Below the pieces are notes generated by a model. It was not told the DNA's origin and did no database searches. It saw nothing but the letters and a program-made list of their open reading frames with translations. DNA of 64,000 nt from Streptomyces sp. 35G-GA-8 (GTDB lineage: Bacteria > Actinomycetota > Actinomycetes > Streptomycetales > Streptomycetaceae), in contig NZ_JAMHJQ010000005.1 in NCBI RefSeq assembly GCF_023534745.1, forward strand, positions 563,717 to 627,716, given 5' to 3'. The stretch's first letter is position 1, and each line of letters opens with the position of its first letter. Of this stretch, positions 42,080-50,782 are shown piece by piece. The translations under genes and the position numbers were made by a program.

Positions 42080-42952
42080 CTACGGCTTGGGCAGGGTACA
42101 GCCGGTACGGGTCAGGTCGATCTTGCTGCCGGTGCCGACGCACGGCACGATCCCGTAGGTCTCCTGGGCGTAGTTGATGCCCTGGCGTACGGTCACGGTG
42201 CCGTTCTCGTCCACCTCGCACGGGTTGTTGACCGTGCAGCGCGCACCGCTCTCATTGCCCGTGTTGTTGACGGCGACGACCTTGCCCGTGGTGTTGTCGA
42301 TGACGGGCGAGCCCGAGGTGCCGCCGATCGTGTTGCACGCGGAGGTGTAACGGACCGAGTCCTTCCAGGTCCAGCTCCCTTCCTTCAACAGGTAGGCGAA
42401 TCCATCGATGTTGCAGCTGTAGATCCGCTTCCAGTAGCCGGAGACGACCTTGATCGCGGTGCCCTGGACCGGGCGGGCGGCGTTGAGTTCCAGCGCCGAT
42501 ATCCCGTACGCGCTCTGTATCTGTGCGTAGGTGCTGGTGAGTTGGTACAGCGAGACATCCGTGTCGGTCATGGTCGCGTACGCGATCTTGCTGGCGCGCA
42601 GGGTCGCGACGCCGGTGCCCGAGGAGTTCAGCAGGCTGAAGGTGCGGGTGGACGCCCTGTCCACGATGACCTGGCCGGCGGCGGGCATCCCGCTCTCCAG
42701 ACAGTGGCCGTTGGACAGCACGAGGGCGGGGTCGCTCGGTTGCGAGGCGGGCGTACGGACAACGGAGCCGGAACAGTTGCTGAGCGCCACCGTTCCGGCG
42801 AAGTCGACTGCCTGGACCTTGGCTTGGGCGGTTGCCGCGGTCCCGGCGGTCTTCGTGGGCGCGCCCGCGTCATGGCTGGTGGCCATGGCGGGTGCCGCTC
42901 CCGCTCCGAGGAGCAGAACGGCGAGCAGCGCGCCGAGGAGAGGCTTTCTCAT
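42080..42952 (-). CDS. Secreted trypsin-like serine protease (S1 fold)
   Basis: The 290-residue secreted protein has a signal peptide (about 1-24), a short propeptide, then a chymotrypsin-fold domain. The triad is His83 (NGHCLE), Asp132 (MTDTDVSLYQL) and Ser215 (GTSGSPV). Paired cysteines at 60/84 and near 180/206 likely form disulfides. The tail (about 230-290) has VDENGTVTVRQGINYAQETYGI, typical of actinobacterial V8/trypsin-like proteases. Cleavage preference is unknown. Confidence 0.88.
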   Translation of the reverse strand: MRKPLLGALLAVLLLGAGAAPAMATSHDAGAPTKTAGTAATAQAKVQAVDFAGTVALSNCSGSVVRTPASQPSDPALVLSNGHCLESGMPAAGQVIVDRASTRTFSLLNSSGTGVATLRASKIAYATMTDTDVSLYQLTSTYAQIQSAYGISALELNAARPVQGTAIKVVSGYWKRIYSCNIDGFAYLLKEGSWTWKDSVRYTSACNTIGGTSGSPVIDNTTGKVVAVNNTGNESGARCTVNNPCEVDENGTVTVRQGINYAQETYGIVPCVGTGSKIDLTRTGCTLPKP

Positions 42953-43080
42953 GTGGGGTCCTCTCTGTGACCGAAGTTCCTCCGGTTTTGTCATGGGCAT
43001 TGTTGACGCATGTCCCGCAGCGGGCAACCATGCCTCGGTCGGACTCCCTCGCGCGGACCCCTGGGATTCCGGCCCCCGAC

Positions 43081-43124
43081 ATGACGGTGGGGGCGGTGCC
43101 GACCGGCACCGCCCCCACCGTCAT
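43081..43124. terminator. 20-base-pair terminator hairpin
   Basis: Arms of 20 bases (beginning ATGACGGTGGGGGCGG) are perfectly complementary around the loop GACC, six bases past the leftward small secreted protein gene. This is among the strongest hairpins in the window. Confidence 0.88.
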
Positions 43125-43129
43125 TCCCT

Positions 43130-43387
43130 TCAGTTGATCAGATCGTTCCCGGCCTTCACCGCGTCGGCCCCGGCCTTCACCGCGCTCTTCACGGCGCCCA
43201 CCTTCTTGTCCACCTTGTTCCCGAGGACGCCTTCCACGACAGGCTCGGCCTTGGTGCCCACGGTCGCCGCGGTCTGTGCGGCACTGCTGAGCGTGGAGCC
43301 GAATTCGACCGCCTGGGCGGCGGGGGCGACGGCGGCGAGCAGCGCGGAGCCTGCCGCGGCGGCGGTGAGAAATCGATACGCGTTCAT
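43130..43387 (-). CDS. Small secreted protein, unknown function
   Basis: The function is not recognised. The 85-residue product has a signal peptide (about 1-26, MNAYRFLTAAAAGSALLAAVAPAAQA) and a mature chain of about 59 residues rich in Ala, Val and Lys, ending in an amphipathic helix (KKVGAVKSAVKAGADAVKAGNDLI). There is no cysteine. Small Ala-rich exported proteins of this kind are common in Streptomyces. It is divergent from the ArsR-like gene, with under 90 bases between them, and followed by a strong terminator. Confidence 0.75.
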   Translation of the reverse strand: MNAYRFLTAAAAGSALLAAVAPAAQAVEFGSTLSSAAQTAATVGTKAEPVVEGVLGNKVDKKVGAVKSAVKAGADAVKAGNDLIN

Positions 43388-43474
43388 GATCGGTGTAACG
43401 CGTGGAGACGACGGAGGACACGCGCCCCTCCACCGGCGGGGGGACCCCGCGGACGCGCACCATACGATTCCGGC

Positions 43475-44104
43475 ATGACCGACGAACCCACGCCGGAGAC
43501 CGCCGCACCGCCCGCCGCCAAGCCCACCCGGCGCCTCGACGCGCGCAGCCTGCGCGGGCTGGCCCATCCCCTGCGGATGAGCATCTACGAACTGCTCAGG
43601 CTCGACGGCCCCGCCACCGCAACCCTGCTCTCCGAACGCCTCGGCGAGAACACCGGCACCATCAGCTGGCACCTGCGCCATCTCGCCGAGCACGGCTTCA
43701 TCGAGGAGGAGACGGGACGCGGTACGAAACGGGAGCGGTGGTGGCGCACGGTGAATGTGACGAACGTGCTCAACACCGCCGATTTCCGGGACGATCCCGA
43801 TGCCCGAGGCGCGGTGTCGGTCTTCACCCACGAACTGCTGAGACAGCACTTCGACCGGGTCACGCACTATCTGGGCGAGGAGTGGGAGGACGAGTGGCGC
43901 AACGCCGGCACGATCTCGGACTGGCGTGATCTTCGGATGACACCGGACCAGTTGCGGGCCCTCAACGAGGAGCTGATGGCGGTCATCGCCCGCCATCTCC
44001 CCTCGCCCGGCGCCGAACCCGGCACCGAGCCCGCCCCGGACGCGCTCCCGATCGTCGTACAACTCCAGTCGTTCCCCCGCAGGGAGCACGGCGGCTCGCC
44101 GTGA
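43475..44104 (+). CDS. ArsR-like winged-helix regulator
   Basis: The 209-residue protein has an HTH near residues 20-95: LRGLAHPLRMSIYELLRLDGPATATLLSERLGENTGTISWHLRHLAEHGFIEEETGRGTKRERWW. The recognition helix is NTGTISWHLRHLAEHG. The C-terminal part (helical, DWRDLRMTPDQLRALNEELMAVI) is a ligand or dimer region of the HTH_20-type regulators found in Streptomyces. The effector is unknown. It sits opposite the small secreted protein and may control it. Confidence 0.87.
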   Translation: MTDEPTPETAAPPAAKPTRRLDARSLRGLAHPLRMSIYELLRLDGPATATLLSERLGENTGTISWHLRHLAEHGFIEEETGRGTKRERWWRTVNVTNVLNTADFRDDPDARGAVSVFTHELLRQHFDRVTHYLGEEWEDEWRNAGTISDWRDLRMTPDQLRALNEELMAVIARHLPSPGAEPGTEPAPDALPIVVQLQSFPRREHGGSP

Positions 44105-44179
44105 ACCTGAGGGCGGCCGGGGCGCGTCGCGTGGTCGTGCCCCGTGGTCGTGCCCCCTTGGTCGCGTCGCGGCTCCGTA

Positions 44180-45631
44180 TCAGGCCGCGTCCGTATCGGG
44201 CGCGTCCGTACCCGTACCCCCACCCGTACCCGTACCCGTACCCGCGATCACCTCAGGGCGCAGCAGGGCCATGAGCCGGTCGGCCGGGAGCAGCCCCCGT
44301 TCCAGGACCAGTTCGGCGACACCGCGCCCCGACGCGAGGGCCTCCTTGGCGATCTCGGTCGCGGCGAGATAGCCGATGTGCGGGTTGAGCGCGGTGACGA
44401 GTCCGATGGAGTTCTCCACGCTCGCGCGCAGCGTCTCCGTATTGGCGGTGATACCGGACACGCAGCGCTCGGCGAGCGTGACACAGGCCGCCCGCAGATG
44501 GGTGATGGACTCCGAGAGGGAGTGCAGGATGATCGGTTCGAAGGCGTTGAGCTGGAGCTGACCCGCCTCCGCCGCCATGGTGATGGTGACGTCGTTGCCG
44601 ATCACCTCGAACGCGACCTGGTTGACGACCTCCGGGATCACCGGGTTGACCTTGCCCGGCATGATGCTGGAACCGGCCTGCACCGGAGGGAGATTGATCT
44701 CCGCGAAGCCCGCGCGCGGTCCCGAGGAGAGCAGCCGCAGATCGTTGCAGCTCTTGGAGAGCTTGACCGCGATGCGCTTGAGCACACCGGAGAGATGGAC
44801 GAAGGCGCCGCAGTCCTGGGTGGCCTCGACCAGATTGGCCGCGGTGACCAGGGGCAGTCCTGTGAGGGTGGCGAGATGGCGGCGGGCGGCCTCCGCGTAA
44901 CCCGCCGGGGCGTTGAGACCGGTGCCGATGGCGGTCGCGCCGAGGTTGATCTCATGGACGAGGCAGACGGCCTCGGCCAGCCGGCATTCGTCCTCCTCCA
45001 GCATGACGGCGTACGCGGAGAACTCCTGGCCCAGGGTCATCGGCACCGCGTCCTGGAGCTGTGTCCGGCCCATCTTGAGGATCTCGTGGAACTCCTCGGC
45101 CTTGGCCGCGAACGCCTCGCGCAGGATCGTCATCGCGTCGAGCAGTTCCCGTACGGCGAGGATCGTGGCGACGTTGACGGCGGTCGGGTAGACGTCGTTG
45201 GTCGACTGGCTGAGGTTGACGTCCTCGTTCGGGTGCAGCTCGTGGTAGTCGCCCTTGGTGTGACCGAGGATCTCCAGCGCCCGGTTGGCGATGACCTCGT
45301 TGGCGTTCATATTGGTCGACGTACCGGCGCCGCCCTGGATCACGTCCACGACGAACTGGTCGTGCAGCAGGCCCTCGTCCCTGATCTCCCGGCAGGCGGC
45401 GGAGATGGCGTCGGCCTTCTCGGCGGTGAGCAGCCCGAGATCCTGGTTGGCGCGGGCCGCGGCCTCCTTGACGGCGGCGAGCGCGTTGATCAGATGGGGG
45501 TAGGCGGCGATCGGCGTACCGGTGATGGGGAAGTTCTCCGAGGCACGCAGGGTGTGGACGCCCCAGTACGCGTCGGCGGGTATGTCGCGGTCGCCCAGCA
45601 GATCGTGTTCGCGGCGGTGGCCGGGGGTCAT
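44180..45631 (-). CDS. aspA: Aspartate ammonia-lyase
   Basis: The 483-residue member of the fumarase/aspartase superfamily has the signature GSSIMPGKVNP near residues 319-329, GGAGTSTNMNANEVIANRALE near 98-118 and TKGDYHELHPNEDVNLSQSTNDVYPTA near 122-148. It converts L-aspartate to fumarate and ammonia. It follows the asparaginase gene on the same strand, with a GntR regulator ahead, completing Asn to Asp to fumarate. The C-terminal 20 residues are a GTGTGTGG low-complexity tail encoded by a CCCGTA-type repeat. Confidence 0.93.
   Translation of the reverse strand: MTPGHRREHDLLGDRDIPADAYWGVHTLRASENFPITGTPIAAYPHLINALAAVKEAAARANQDLGLLTAEKADAISAACREIRDEGLLHDQFVVDVIQGGAGTSTNMNANEVIANRALEILGHTKGDYHELHPNEDVNLSQSTNDVYPTAVNVATILAVRELLDAMTILREAFAAKAEEFHEILKMGRTQLQDAVPMTLGQEFSAYAVMLEEDECRLAEAVCLVHEINLGATAIGTGLNAPAGYAEAARRHLATLTGLPLVTAANLVEATQDCGAFVHLSGVLKRIAVKLSKSCNDLRLLSSGPRAGFAEINLPPVQAGSSIMPGKVNPVIPEVVNQVAFEVIGNDVTITMAAEAGQLQLNAFEPIILHSLSESITHLRAACVTLAERCVSGITANTETLRASVENSIGLVTALNPHIGYLAATEIAKEALASGRGVAELVLERGLLPADRLMALLRPEVIAGTGTGTGGGTGTDAPDTDAA
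44206..44244. repeat. Short CCCGTA tandem repeat in the aspA 3' end
   Basis: Six-base units CCCGTA/CCCCCA repeat about six times and encode the Gly-Thr tail of aspartase. They lie outside the conserved fold, so length changes would probably be tolerated. Confidence 0.75.
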
Positions 45632-45688
45632 GTCGCGGGTCCTTCGTGAGGAGGGAGGGGGAAAGCCGAAGGGAAGGCGGAAGAGCGG

Positions 45689-45736
45689 GAGAGCGGGGGT
45701 CGGGGAGAGCGGGGGTCGGGGAGAGCGAGGGTCGGG
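45689..45736. repeat. Three 16-base tandem repeats between the asparaginase and aspA genes
   Basis: The unit GAGAGCGGGGGTCGGG occurs twice exactly and once with a single mismatch, directly head to tail. It occupies the 130-base gap inside the asparaginase-aspartase operon. It is purine-rich on this strand, so the mRNA would be C/pyrimidine-rich. Confidence 0.85.
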
Positions 45737-45762
45737 CGGAACGGCGAAGCGGTGGAGCGGTG

Positions 45763-46833
45763 TCACGCGGCGGACGAGGCGGCGCCCGGCGCGGCTGCCG
45801 CACGCAGGGTTCCGACCTCCCGTCCGCCCCCGATGACCGGCGCGTGGTCGAACATGGCCAGGACCTCCGGATCGACCCCGCACCTCGCGAGCGCCGCCGC
45901 GGTCACCGGCATCCTGGCGCGGTCGGCGCCGTCGGCGATCTTCACGCCGACGGCCCGCCCGTCCGGCAGCGCCGCGATCTGTACGCCCTCGAAGCCGTCC
46001 TTGGCGAGCAGTCCCGGCACCGCGCGCATCAGCCCGGCGACATCCCGGCCGCTGCCGGAGACCATCTCCGGGTGCTCACGCATGGCGTGCGCGACCCGGC
46101 CCTCGGCGCTGTCGGGCGCGGCCGTCGCGATCCGGGCCGCGGCCCGGGTGAGACCGTACAGGGACACGGCGAAGAGCGGGGCGCCGCAGCCGTCGACCGT
46201 CACCCGCGCGACGCCCTGTCCGGTCAGCTCCTCGACGGTCGAGGCGATCTCCCGCTGGAGTGGATGCCCGGGGTCGAGGTAGTCCTCCAGTGACCAGCCC
46301 CTGGCCCTGGCCGTCATCAGCATGGCGGCGTGCTTGCCCGAGCAGTTCTGGGCGAGCCGGCTCGGGCCGCGCCCGGCGCGGATCCACTCGTCCCGCACCG
46401 CAGGACCGTAGGGCAGATCGGGCACGTTGCGCAGGTCGTCCTCGGTCAGCCCGGCGGCGTCCAGGATGCGCCGGGCCGTGGCCAGATGGCGCTCCTCGCC
46501 CGAGTGGCTGGCCGCCGTGAGGGCCAGCGCCTCACCATCGAGCGGCGGCAGTCCCGCGCGCAGCAGTCCGACCGCCTGGACGGGCTTGAGCGCCGAGCGC
46601 GGGTAGAACGCGGCCTCGATGTCGCCCGCGCGGTACTCCACACCGCCGTCCGGCGCGAGCACGACGACCGAGCCGTAGTGAACGCCCTCGACAACTCCTC
46701 CCCGTACGACATGCGCGACGGGGACATGGGCCGGCTCGCGGACGGTGGGGGGCGCGCCCGGCGTGGGGCTCGTGGAGCGCGCGGGGCGTGGCGCGGGCGA
46801 CGGGGTGGCGCCGGCCGGGGTGGGGTGGCTCAT
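45763..46833 (-). CDS. L-asparaginase (asparaginase II / rhizobial-type family)
   Basis: The 356-residue protein has the PF06089-type features: VVRGGVVEGVHYGSVVVLAPDG near 42-63, SALKPVQAVGLL near 80-91, SHSGEERHL near 109-117, NCSGKHAAM near 163-171 with the catalytic Ser-Lys, and GCGAPLFAVSLYGL near 215-228. These enzymes release ammonia from asparagine. The first 35 residues are a Pro-rich disordered extension, so a later start is possible. Together with aspA it makes an asparagine-utilisation operon under a FadR-type regulator. Confidence 0.88.
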   Translation of the reverse strand: MSHPTPAGATPSPAPRPARSTSPTPGAPPTVREPAHVPVAHVVRGGVVEGVHYGSVVVLAPDGGVEYRAGDIEAAFYPRSALKPVQAVGLLRAGLPPLDGEALALTAASHSGEERHLATARRILDAAGLTEDDLRNVPDLPYGPAVRDEWIRAGRGPSRLAQNCSGKHAAMLMTARARGWSLEDYLDPGHPLQREIASTVEELTGQGVARVTVDGCGAPLFAVSLYGLTRAAARIATAAPDSAEGRVAHAMREHPEMVSGSGRDVAGLMRAVPGLLAKDGFEGVQIAALPDGRAVGVKIADGADRARMPVTAAALARCGVDPEVLAMFDHAPVIGGGREVGTLRAAAAPGAASSAA

Positions 46834-46900
46834 GGTCAGCTCTCGTTGTCGTTCTTGGTGCCGAGGGAGGTCGCGGCCCCGTACCAGGAGCCATGGTCAC

Positions 46901-47638
46901 TCACGCGCGGACTTCGCCTTCTGTGGGGGAAACCGCGCGCCGAGGCGAGCCCACGATGGTGGTCAACGTCGACTCGACACGGGCCAGATGATGGGTCATG
47001 GCCGCCACGGCCTCGTGCTCGGAGCGGTCGACGAGCGCGTCGACGATCGCCTGGTGCTCCCGGTTCGACTGCTCGCGCCGGCCGCCGAGATCGTTGAGAA
47101 ACGCCGACTGGCGGGCCAGCGCGTCCCGGATCTCCTCGATGACCCGCCGGAAGACCGGGTTCTGAGCGGCCCGCGCGACCGCGAGATGGAAGAGGGTGTC
47201 CATCGCCACCCACGCGGTGGTGTCGGTCTCCCGCTCCATCCGCTCCAGCAGATGCGCGAGATGGTCGAGGTCCTCGGGGGTGCGGCGGAGCGCCGCGTAT
47301 CCGGCCACCGGGATCTCCACATGGCGGCGCACCTCAAGGAGGTCGCTCGCCGAGTAGTCGCCGAAGGTCGGATCCTCGACCGGGCCGTGGGCGAGGACGA
47401 AGGTGCCCTTGCCGGTGCGCGAGACCGTGAGCCCCATGGTCTGGAGCGCGCGCAGCGCCTCCCGGAGCACGGGTCTGCTCACTTCCAGGCGGCGGCAGAG
47501 CTCCGCCTCTGAGGGGAGCTTCTCCCCCACGGCGTACTCTCCGCGCTCGATGGCACCGCGAAGATGACCGAGCACCGCTTCCAGCGCGCTGATCCGCTTG
47601 GGCGCCTCGCCAGCTGTCTGGCTGTCTGACAGGTTCAC
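46901..47638 (-). CDS. GntR/FadR family regulator of the asparagine operon
   Basis: The 245-residue regulator has a GntR winged helix (about 18-85; GEKLPSEAELCRRLEVSRPVLREALRALQTMGLTVSRTGKGTFV) and an FCD effector domain (about 100-225; DLLEVRRHVEIPVAGYAALRR, DTLFHLAVARAAQNPVF). The GTG at 47638 follows AGGA. A TTG start 12 codons earlier is possible, but its TTGACA looks more like a -35 box. The FCD domain often binds small carboxylates, so aspartate or fumarate could be the signal; this is inference. A CTGTC-T-GACAG dyad lies at 47622-47632. Confidence 0.87.
   Translation of the reverse strand: MNLSDSQTAGEAPKRISALEAVLGHLRGAIERGEYAVGEKLPSEAELCRRLEVSRPVLREALRALQTMGLTVSRTGKGTFVLAHGPVEDPTFGDYSASDLLEVRRHVEIPVAGYAALRRTPEDLDHLAHLLERMERETDTTAWVAMDTLFHLAVARAAQNPVFRRVIEEIRDALARQSAFLNDLGGRREQSNREHQAIVDALVDRSEHEAVAAMTHHLARVESTLTTIVGSPRRAVSPTEGEVRA
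47622..47632. promoter_or_regulatory. Candidate FadR-type operator at the start of the gene
   Basis: CTGTCTGACAG is a perfect five-base inverted repeat around one base, beside another CTGTCTG copy at 47614-47620. It lies just inside the regulator's coding start, downstream of the TTGACA. Autoregulation is possible. Confidence 0.35.
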
Positions 47639-47768
47639 CCGCGCATCCTGAACCCCCGGGGAGACCTGTGTCAAGAATTCCGTCCGGCCAGGATCGGGCA
47701 GTACGTGACGGCCGGACCGGCCCGGTCACAACGACGGGCCGGGGACGCTACGGGTGGTGTCGCGGACC

Positions 47769-48632
47769 TCAGATCGCCCGGCGGAACGCGGCGAGGAGCT
47801 GTCTGGTCCGGCTCGCGGACTCCGCGTGGGCCACCATCCGGTCCATGACCTCCTTGTGCTCGGTGACCTCCGCGTCCTGATCGAGATAGAGGGCACCGGT
47901 CAGATACTCGATGTACACCATGTCGGGCACTTCGGGCATATCAAATCGGAACAGCACGAACGGGCTGTAGGTGCCGGGGTGATGACCCGAGGCGAACTCG
48001 GCTATCTGGATCGTCACATTGGGCAGCTCCGTCGCCTCGAGCAGCCGGTCGATCTGCGCCCGCATCACCGTCGACGAGCCGACGGGTCTTCGGAGCACCG
48101 TCTCGTCCAGAACGACCCAGAGGGCAGGGGCGTCGGCGCGGGTCAGCAACGCCTGGCGCCGTTTGCGCAGCGCGACATGGCGCTCGATCCTGCCGGGGTC
48201 GGTCATCCGGCCCAGGGCGCCCGCGGTGAGGACCTCGCGGGCGTACTCCTCGGTCTGGAGCAGTCCCGGCACGAAGTGCGGTTCGTAGGAGCGGATGGTC
48301 GTGGCGGCCTCTTCGAGGCTCACGTATCCGCTGAACCAGTCGGGGAGTATGTCGTGGAACCGCTGCCACCAGCCCGGTTCGTTCGCCTCGTCCGCCAGTC
48401 GCAGAAAGATCTCGGCATCGTCGGCGGGCACGCCGTAGGCGGGCAGCAGGATCTGCACATAGGGGATCTTGAGCGAGACCTCGGCCGTCTCCATGCGGCG
48501 GACGGTGGCGGCGGTGACACGCAGCAGCTTGCCCGCCTGCTCCCGGCTCAGGCCCGCGCCCTCGCGCAGGGTCTGCAACTGCTTGCTGAGGACGAGTTGG
48601 CCGATCGTCGGCGCGGAGCGCGGCTCGCTCAC
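47769..48632 (-). CDS. XRE-family regulator with DUF5753 domain
   Basis: The 287-residue protein has an N-terminal helix-turn-helix (about 14-65; LQTLREGAGLSREQAGKLLRVTAATVRRMETAEVSLKIP) and the DUF5753 domain (about 100-285), typical of Streptomyces: FVPGLLQTEEYAREVL, RIERHVALRKRRQALLTR, VVLDETVLRRPVGSSTVM, and the closing FRFDMPEVPDMVYIEYLTGALYLD. Such regulators are often paired with a small DUF397 protein, which is missing here. The target is unknown. GTG start. Confidence 0.9.
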   Translation of the reverse strand: MSEPRSAPTIGQLVLSKQLQTLREGAGLSREQAGKLLRVTAATVRRMETAEVSLKIPYVQILLPAYGVPADDAEIFLRLADEANEPGWWQRFHDILPDWFSGYVSLEEAATTIRSYEPHFVPGLLQTEEYAREVLTAGALGRMTDPGRIERHVALRKRRQALLTRADAPALWVVLDETVLRRPVGSSTVMRAQIDRLLEATELPNVTIQIAEFASGHHPGTYSPFVLFRFDMPEVPDMVYIEYLTGALYLDQDAEVTEHKEVMDRMVAHAESASRTRQLLAAFRRAI

Positions 48633-48783
48633 GTCCCACCTCTACGCACCACAGCACCCCCCGAGCGCCACCGTTACACCGGGGAGTCTGCCACAGCGAC
48701 TCGTCTGTGGACATGGAAATCTGACGGCTCGTTCGAAACTCCGAGCGATGCCCGAGCGGCGTCCTGGGTGCGCCAGGAAGCTG

Positions 48784-49431
48784 TCAGGAAGCGGGAAGCG
48801 GGAAGCCCAGTTCCGCCGCGGCGAGGGCGGGGGTGGGTCCCGACCAACGCGCCACCGCGTGCTCGGTGCTGGAGAGCGAGCGCATCTCGGCGAGGTCGAG
48901 GTAGAGCGTCCCGCCGAGGTGGTCCGTCTCGTGCTGGACGATTCGGGCGGGCCATCCCGAGAACTCCTCGTCGAGTTCCCGTCCGCGCTCGTCCTGCCCG
49001 CGCAGCCGGACCCGCGCGTGCCGTGCGACCACGGCCTGCCAGCCGGGGACGCTCAGGCAGCCTTCGAAGAACGCGGCCCGGCCGGCGCCGATCGGCTCGT
49101 ACGACGGGTTGAGGAGCACACGGAACGGCTGCGGAACTCGCCCCCGCGCGGCACGTACCTCGTCACTCACCTCGGCGGAGTCCTCGACGACCGTGAGCCG
49201 CAGGGGGATGCCGACCTGCGGCGCCGCCAGCCCGACGCCGGGCGCGGCATGCATCGTCTCGCGCATCACCCGCACCAGCCGCGCCAGCCGGGCGTCCCCC
49301 AACTGCCCCTCGTACGGGACCGCGGGGCGCCGCAGCACGGGATCGCCCGCGCGCACGATGGGAAGCGGGGAGGGCCCGTCGAGAAGGGAGTCGACGAGAT
49401 CGGTGAGTTCGGTGCGCGTCATGGCCTGCAT
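48784..49431 (-). CDS. def: Peptide deformylase
   Basis: The 215-residue metalloenzyme has motif 1 GVGLAAPQVG near 65-74, motif 2 EGCLSVPGW near 123-131 with metal ligand Cys125, and motif 3 QHETDHLGG near 166-174 with His167, Glu168 and His171. It removes the formyl group from N-terminal methionine during protein maturation. The last 30 residues extend beyond the minimal fold. ATG at 49431 is used; an ATG three codons later is equally possible. It is not next to fmt, so it may be one of several copies. Confidence 0.93.
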   Translation of the reverse strand: MQAMTRTELTDLVDSLLDGPSPLPIVRAGDPVLRRPAVPYEGQLGDARLARLVRVMRETMHAAPGVGLAAPQVGIPLRLTVVEDSAEVSDEVRAARGRVPQPFRVLLNPSYEPIGAGRAAFFEGCLSVPGWQAVVARHARVRLRGQDERGRELDEEFSGWPARIVQHETDHLGGTLYLDLAEMRSLSSTEHAVARWSGPTPALAAAELGFPLPAS

Positions 49432-49527
49432 GGCCCCACTGTCCCAGACTTCGGGAGAAGAGCCGTCGGGGAGCGGGGAGCGGCGGTCGGCCCGCCCGGC
49501 ATCCCGGGACGGGCCGAACCGACCGAC

Positions 49528-50022
49528 TCAGGCCCTTTGGCTGCTGCGACCCCTCTTCTTCATCGCCGCGGCCGCGGCGACCAGACCGAGCAGGATGGTC
49601 AGCGCTCCGATGACCGCGTTCGTCCAGATGATGCCCTTGTCGGGACCGGTGCCGACGACCCAGGGCGCGATGATCAGCCACACACCCATGGCGCACATGG
49701 CCCAGCTGAGGCCGTACATGCGCTGCGGCATCACAGTGAAGCCCACCGCCAGAACCACGAGTGCGATACCCATGATGAGGTTGTGCGTCGCCAGCGCCGG
49801 CTGGGTGGTCGTGAAGTGGATGATCCAGGGCGACAAGGCGCAGAACAGGCCGACGAGAAACAGCGGCCCGTCGAGGAGCGCCACGTCGCGTCCGCCGAGC
49901 ACGCGGTTGTAACGCTCCCGCATCTCCGGGACATCCGGGTGACCGGCCAGGTCCTGCCTCGTATGTGAGACGTCCTGCCTCGATTGTGAGACGTCCTGCC
50001 TCGTGTGTGAGACGTCGGCCAT
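49528..50022 (-). CDS. SPW-repeat membrane protein
   Basis: The 164-residue protein has a polar N-terminus (about 1-45), then four hydrophobic helices with two SPW-type motifs, LSPWII and IAPWVVG, that define the family. The role of SPW proteins is unknown. The N-terminus carries three seven-residue repeats (DVSHTRQ, DVSQSRQ, DVSHTRQ), encoded by three 21-base DNA repeats. The ATG at 50022 is preceded by GGAGGCGAGTCGT. It is divergent from the MarR gene. Confidence 0.85.
   Translation of the reverse strand: MADVSHTRQDVSQSRQDVSHTRQDLAGHPDVPEMRERYNRVLGGRDVALLDGPLFLVGLFCALSPWIIHFTTTQPALATHNLIMGIALVVLAVGFTVMPQRMYGLSWAMCAMGVWLIIAPWVVGTGPDKGIIWTNAVIGALTILLGLVAAAAAMKKRGRSSQRA
49951..50013. repeat. 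Three 21-base in-frame tandem repeats
   Basis: Units of 21 bases starting GTCCTGCCTCG lie head to tail at 49951, 49972 and 49993 and differ only at two or three positions. The length is a multiple of three, so they add heptapeptides (consensus DVSxxRQ) to the SPW protein without shifting frame. Confidence 0.92.
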
Positions 50023-50213
50023 ACGACTCGCCTCCTTCGCTCGCGAAGTCTGACCGTGGTGGGCGGCATCGAGCCGCACCAGATCCATTCTGCGCGCTTT
50101 GGACCCTTTTGTGTAGTGGTGGGATAAGAAGACCGATATTACCTTTACTGATAAAACACATACTGATCTTTTTCCCTGCCGAAGCGCACTCCACGAGCCA
50201 GAGGAGCGTCCCC
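50023..50213. promoter_or_regulatory. AT-rich divergent promoter of the SPW and marR genes
   Basis: The segment at 50105-50172 is unusually AT-rich for this genome and contains TTTACTGATAAA, an inverted TTTA/TAAA repeat, plus a second ACTGAT. MarR proteins commonly repress their own divergent promoters, so this is the likely operator region. Exact promoter hexamers are not assigned. Confidence 0.45.
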
Positions 50214-50723
50214 ATGGCCGAGGACATCGTCGCCGGCGTGATGCGGCAGTGGCAGCGGGTACTGCCCGATCTGGACACCGCACCGATGGCGGTCATCGGG
50301 CGGCTCAACCGCTGTTCCGCGCTCCTCCAGCAGGCCGCCGACGCACCCCTGCGGCGGGAGGGACTGACCCGGCCCGAGTTCGACATCCTGGGCACCCTGC
50401 GCCGTACGGACCGGGAGCTGACCCCGGGCCGGATCGCCCGGGAGACCTTCGCCTCCGGGGCGGCCGTGACCAAGCGGCTGCGGCAGCTGGAGGAGCGGGG
50501 ACTGGTCGCCAGGCGCCCGGACGACCGGGACCGCCGGGTCACCCATCTGTTCCTGACCACCGAGGGGCGTGAGCTGCTCGACCGTCTGCTGCCCGAGCAA
50601 CTGGGGTACGAGGCGACCCTGCTGGACGGGCTCGGCGCCCGGAACCAGGAGCGGCTGGCGGGCTCGCTGGGCGAGTTGCTGGTCCTGCTGGAGGGGCGGC
50701 TGGGGAGCGTGCTCGACTCTTGA
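50214..50723 (+). CDS. MarR family regulator
   Basis: The 169-residue winged-helix regulator has the DNA-binding core at about 52-115: [66 protein letters not shown], with the conserved DxRxxR wing. Helices on both sides form the dimer. It lies 59 bases before the ACC deaminase gene on the same strand and likely forms an operon with it. Known acdS regulators are of the Lrp type, so a MarR partner would be unusual. GAGGAGCGTCCCC precedes the ATG. Confidence 0.9.
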   Translation: MAEDIVAGVMRQWQRVLPDLDTAPMAVIGRLNRCSALLQQAADAPLRREGLTRPEFDILGTLRRTDRELTPGRIARETFASGAAVTKRLRQLEERGLVARRPDDRDRRVTHLFLTTEGRELLDRLLPEQLGYEATLLDGLGARNQERLAGSLGELLVLLEGRLGSVLDS

Positions 50724-50782
50724 CGGGGCTCGCCACGGGGAAGGCCGTACCGGGAGACGCCTTCCCGCAGAGAGGACCTCCC

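Noticed and set aside
47639-47674. TTG start for the FadR regulator, 12 codons upstream
   Set aside because: TTGACA here resembles a -35 element and no ribosome site precedes it; the GTG at 47638 has AGGA at a normal distance.
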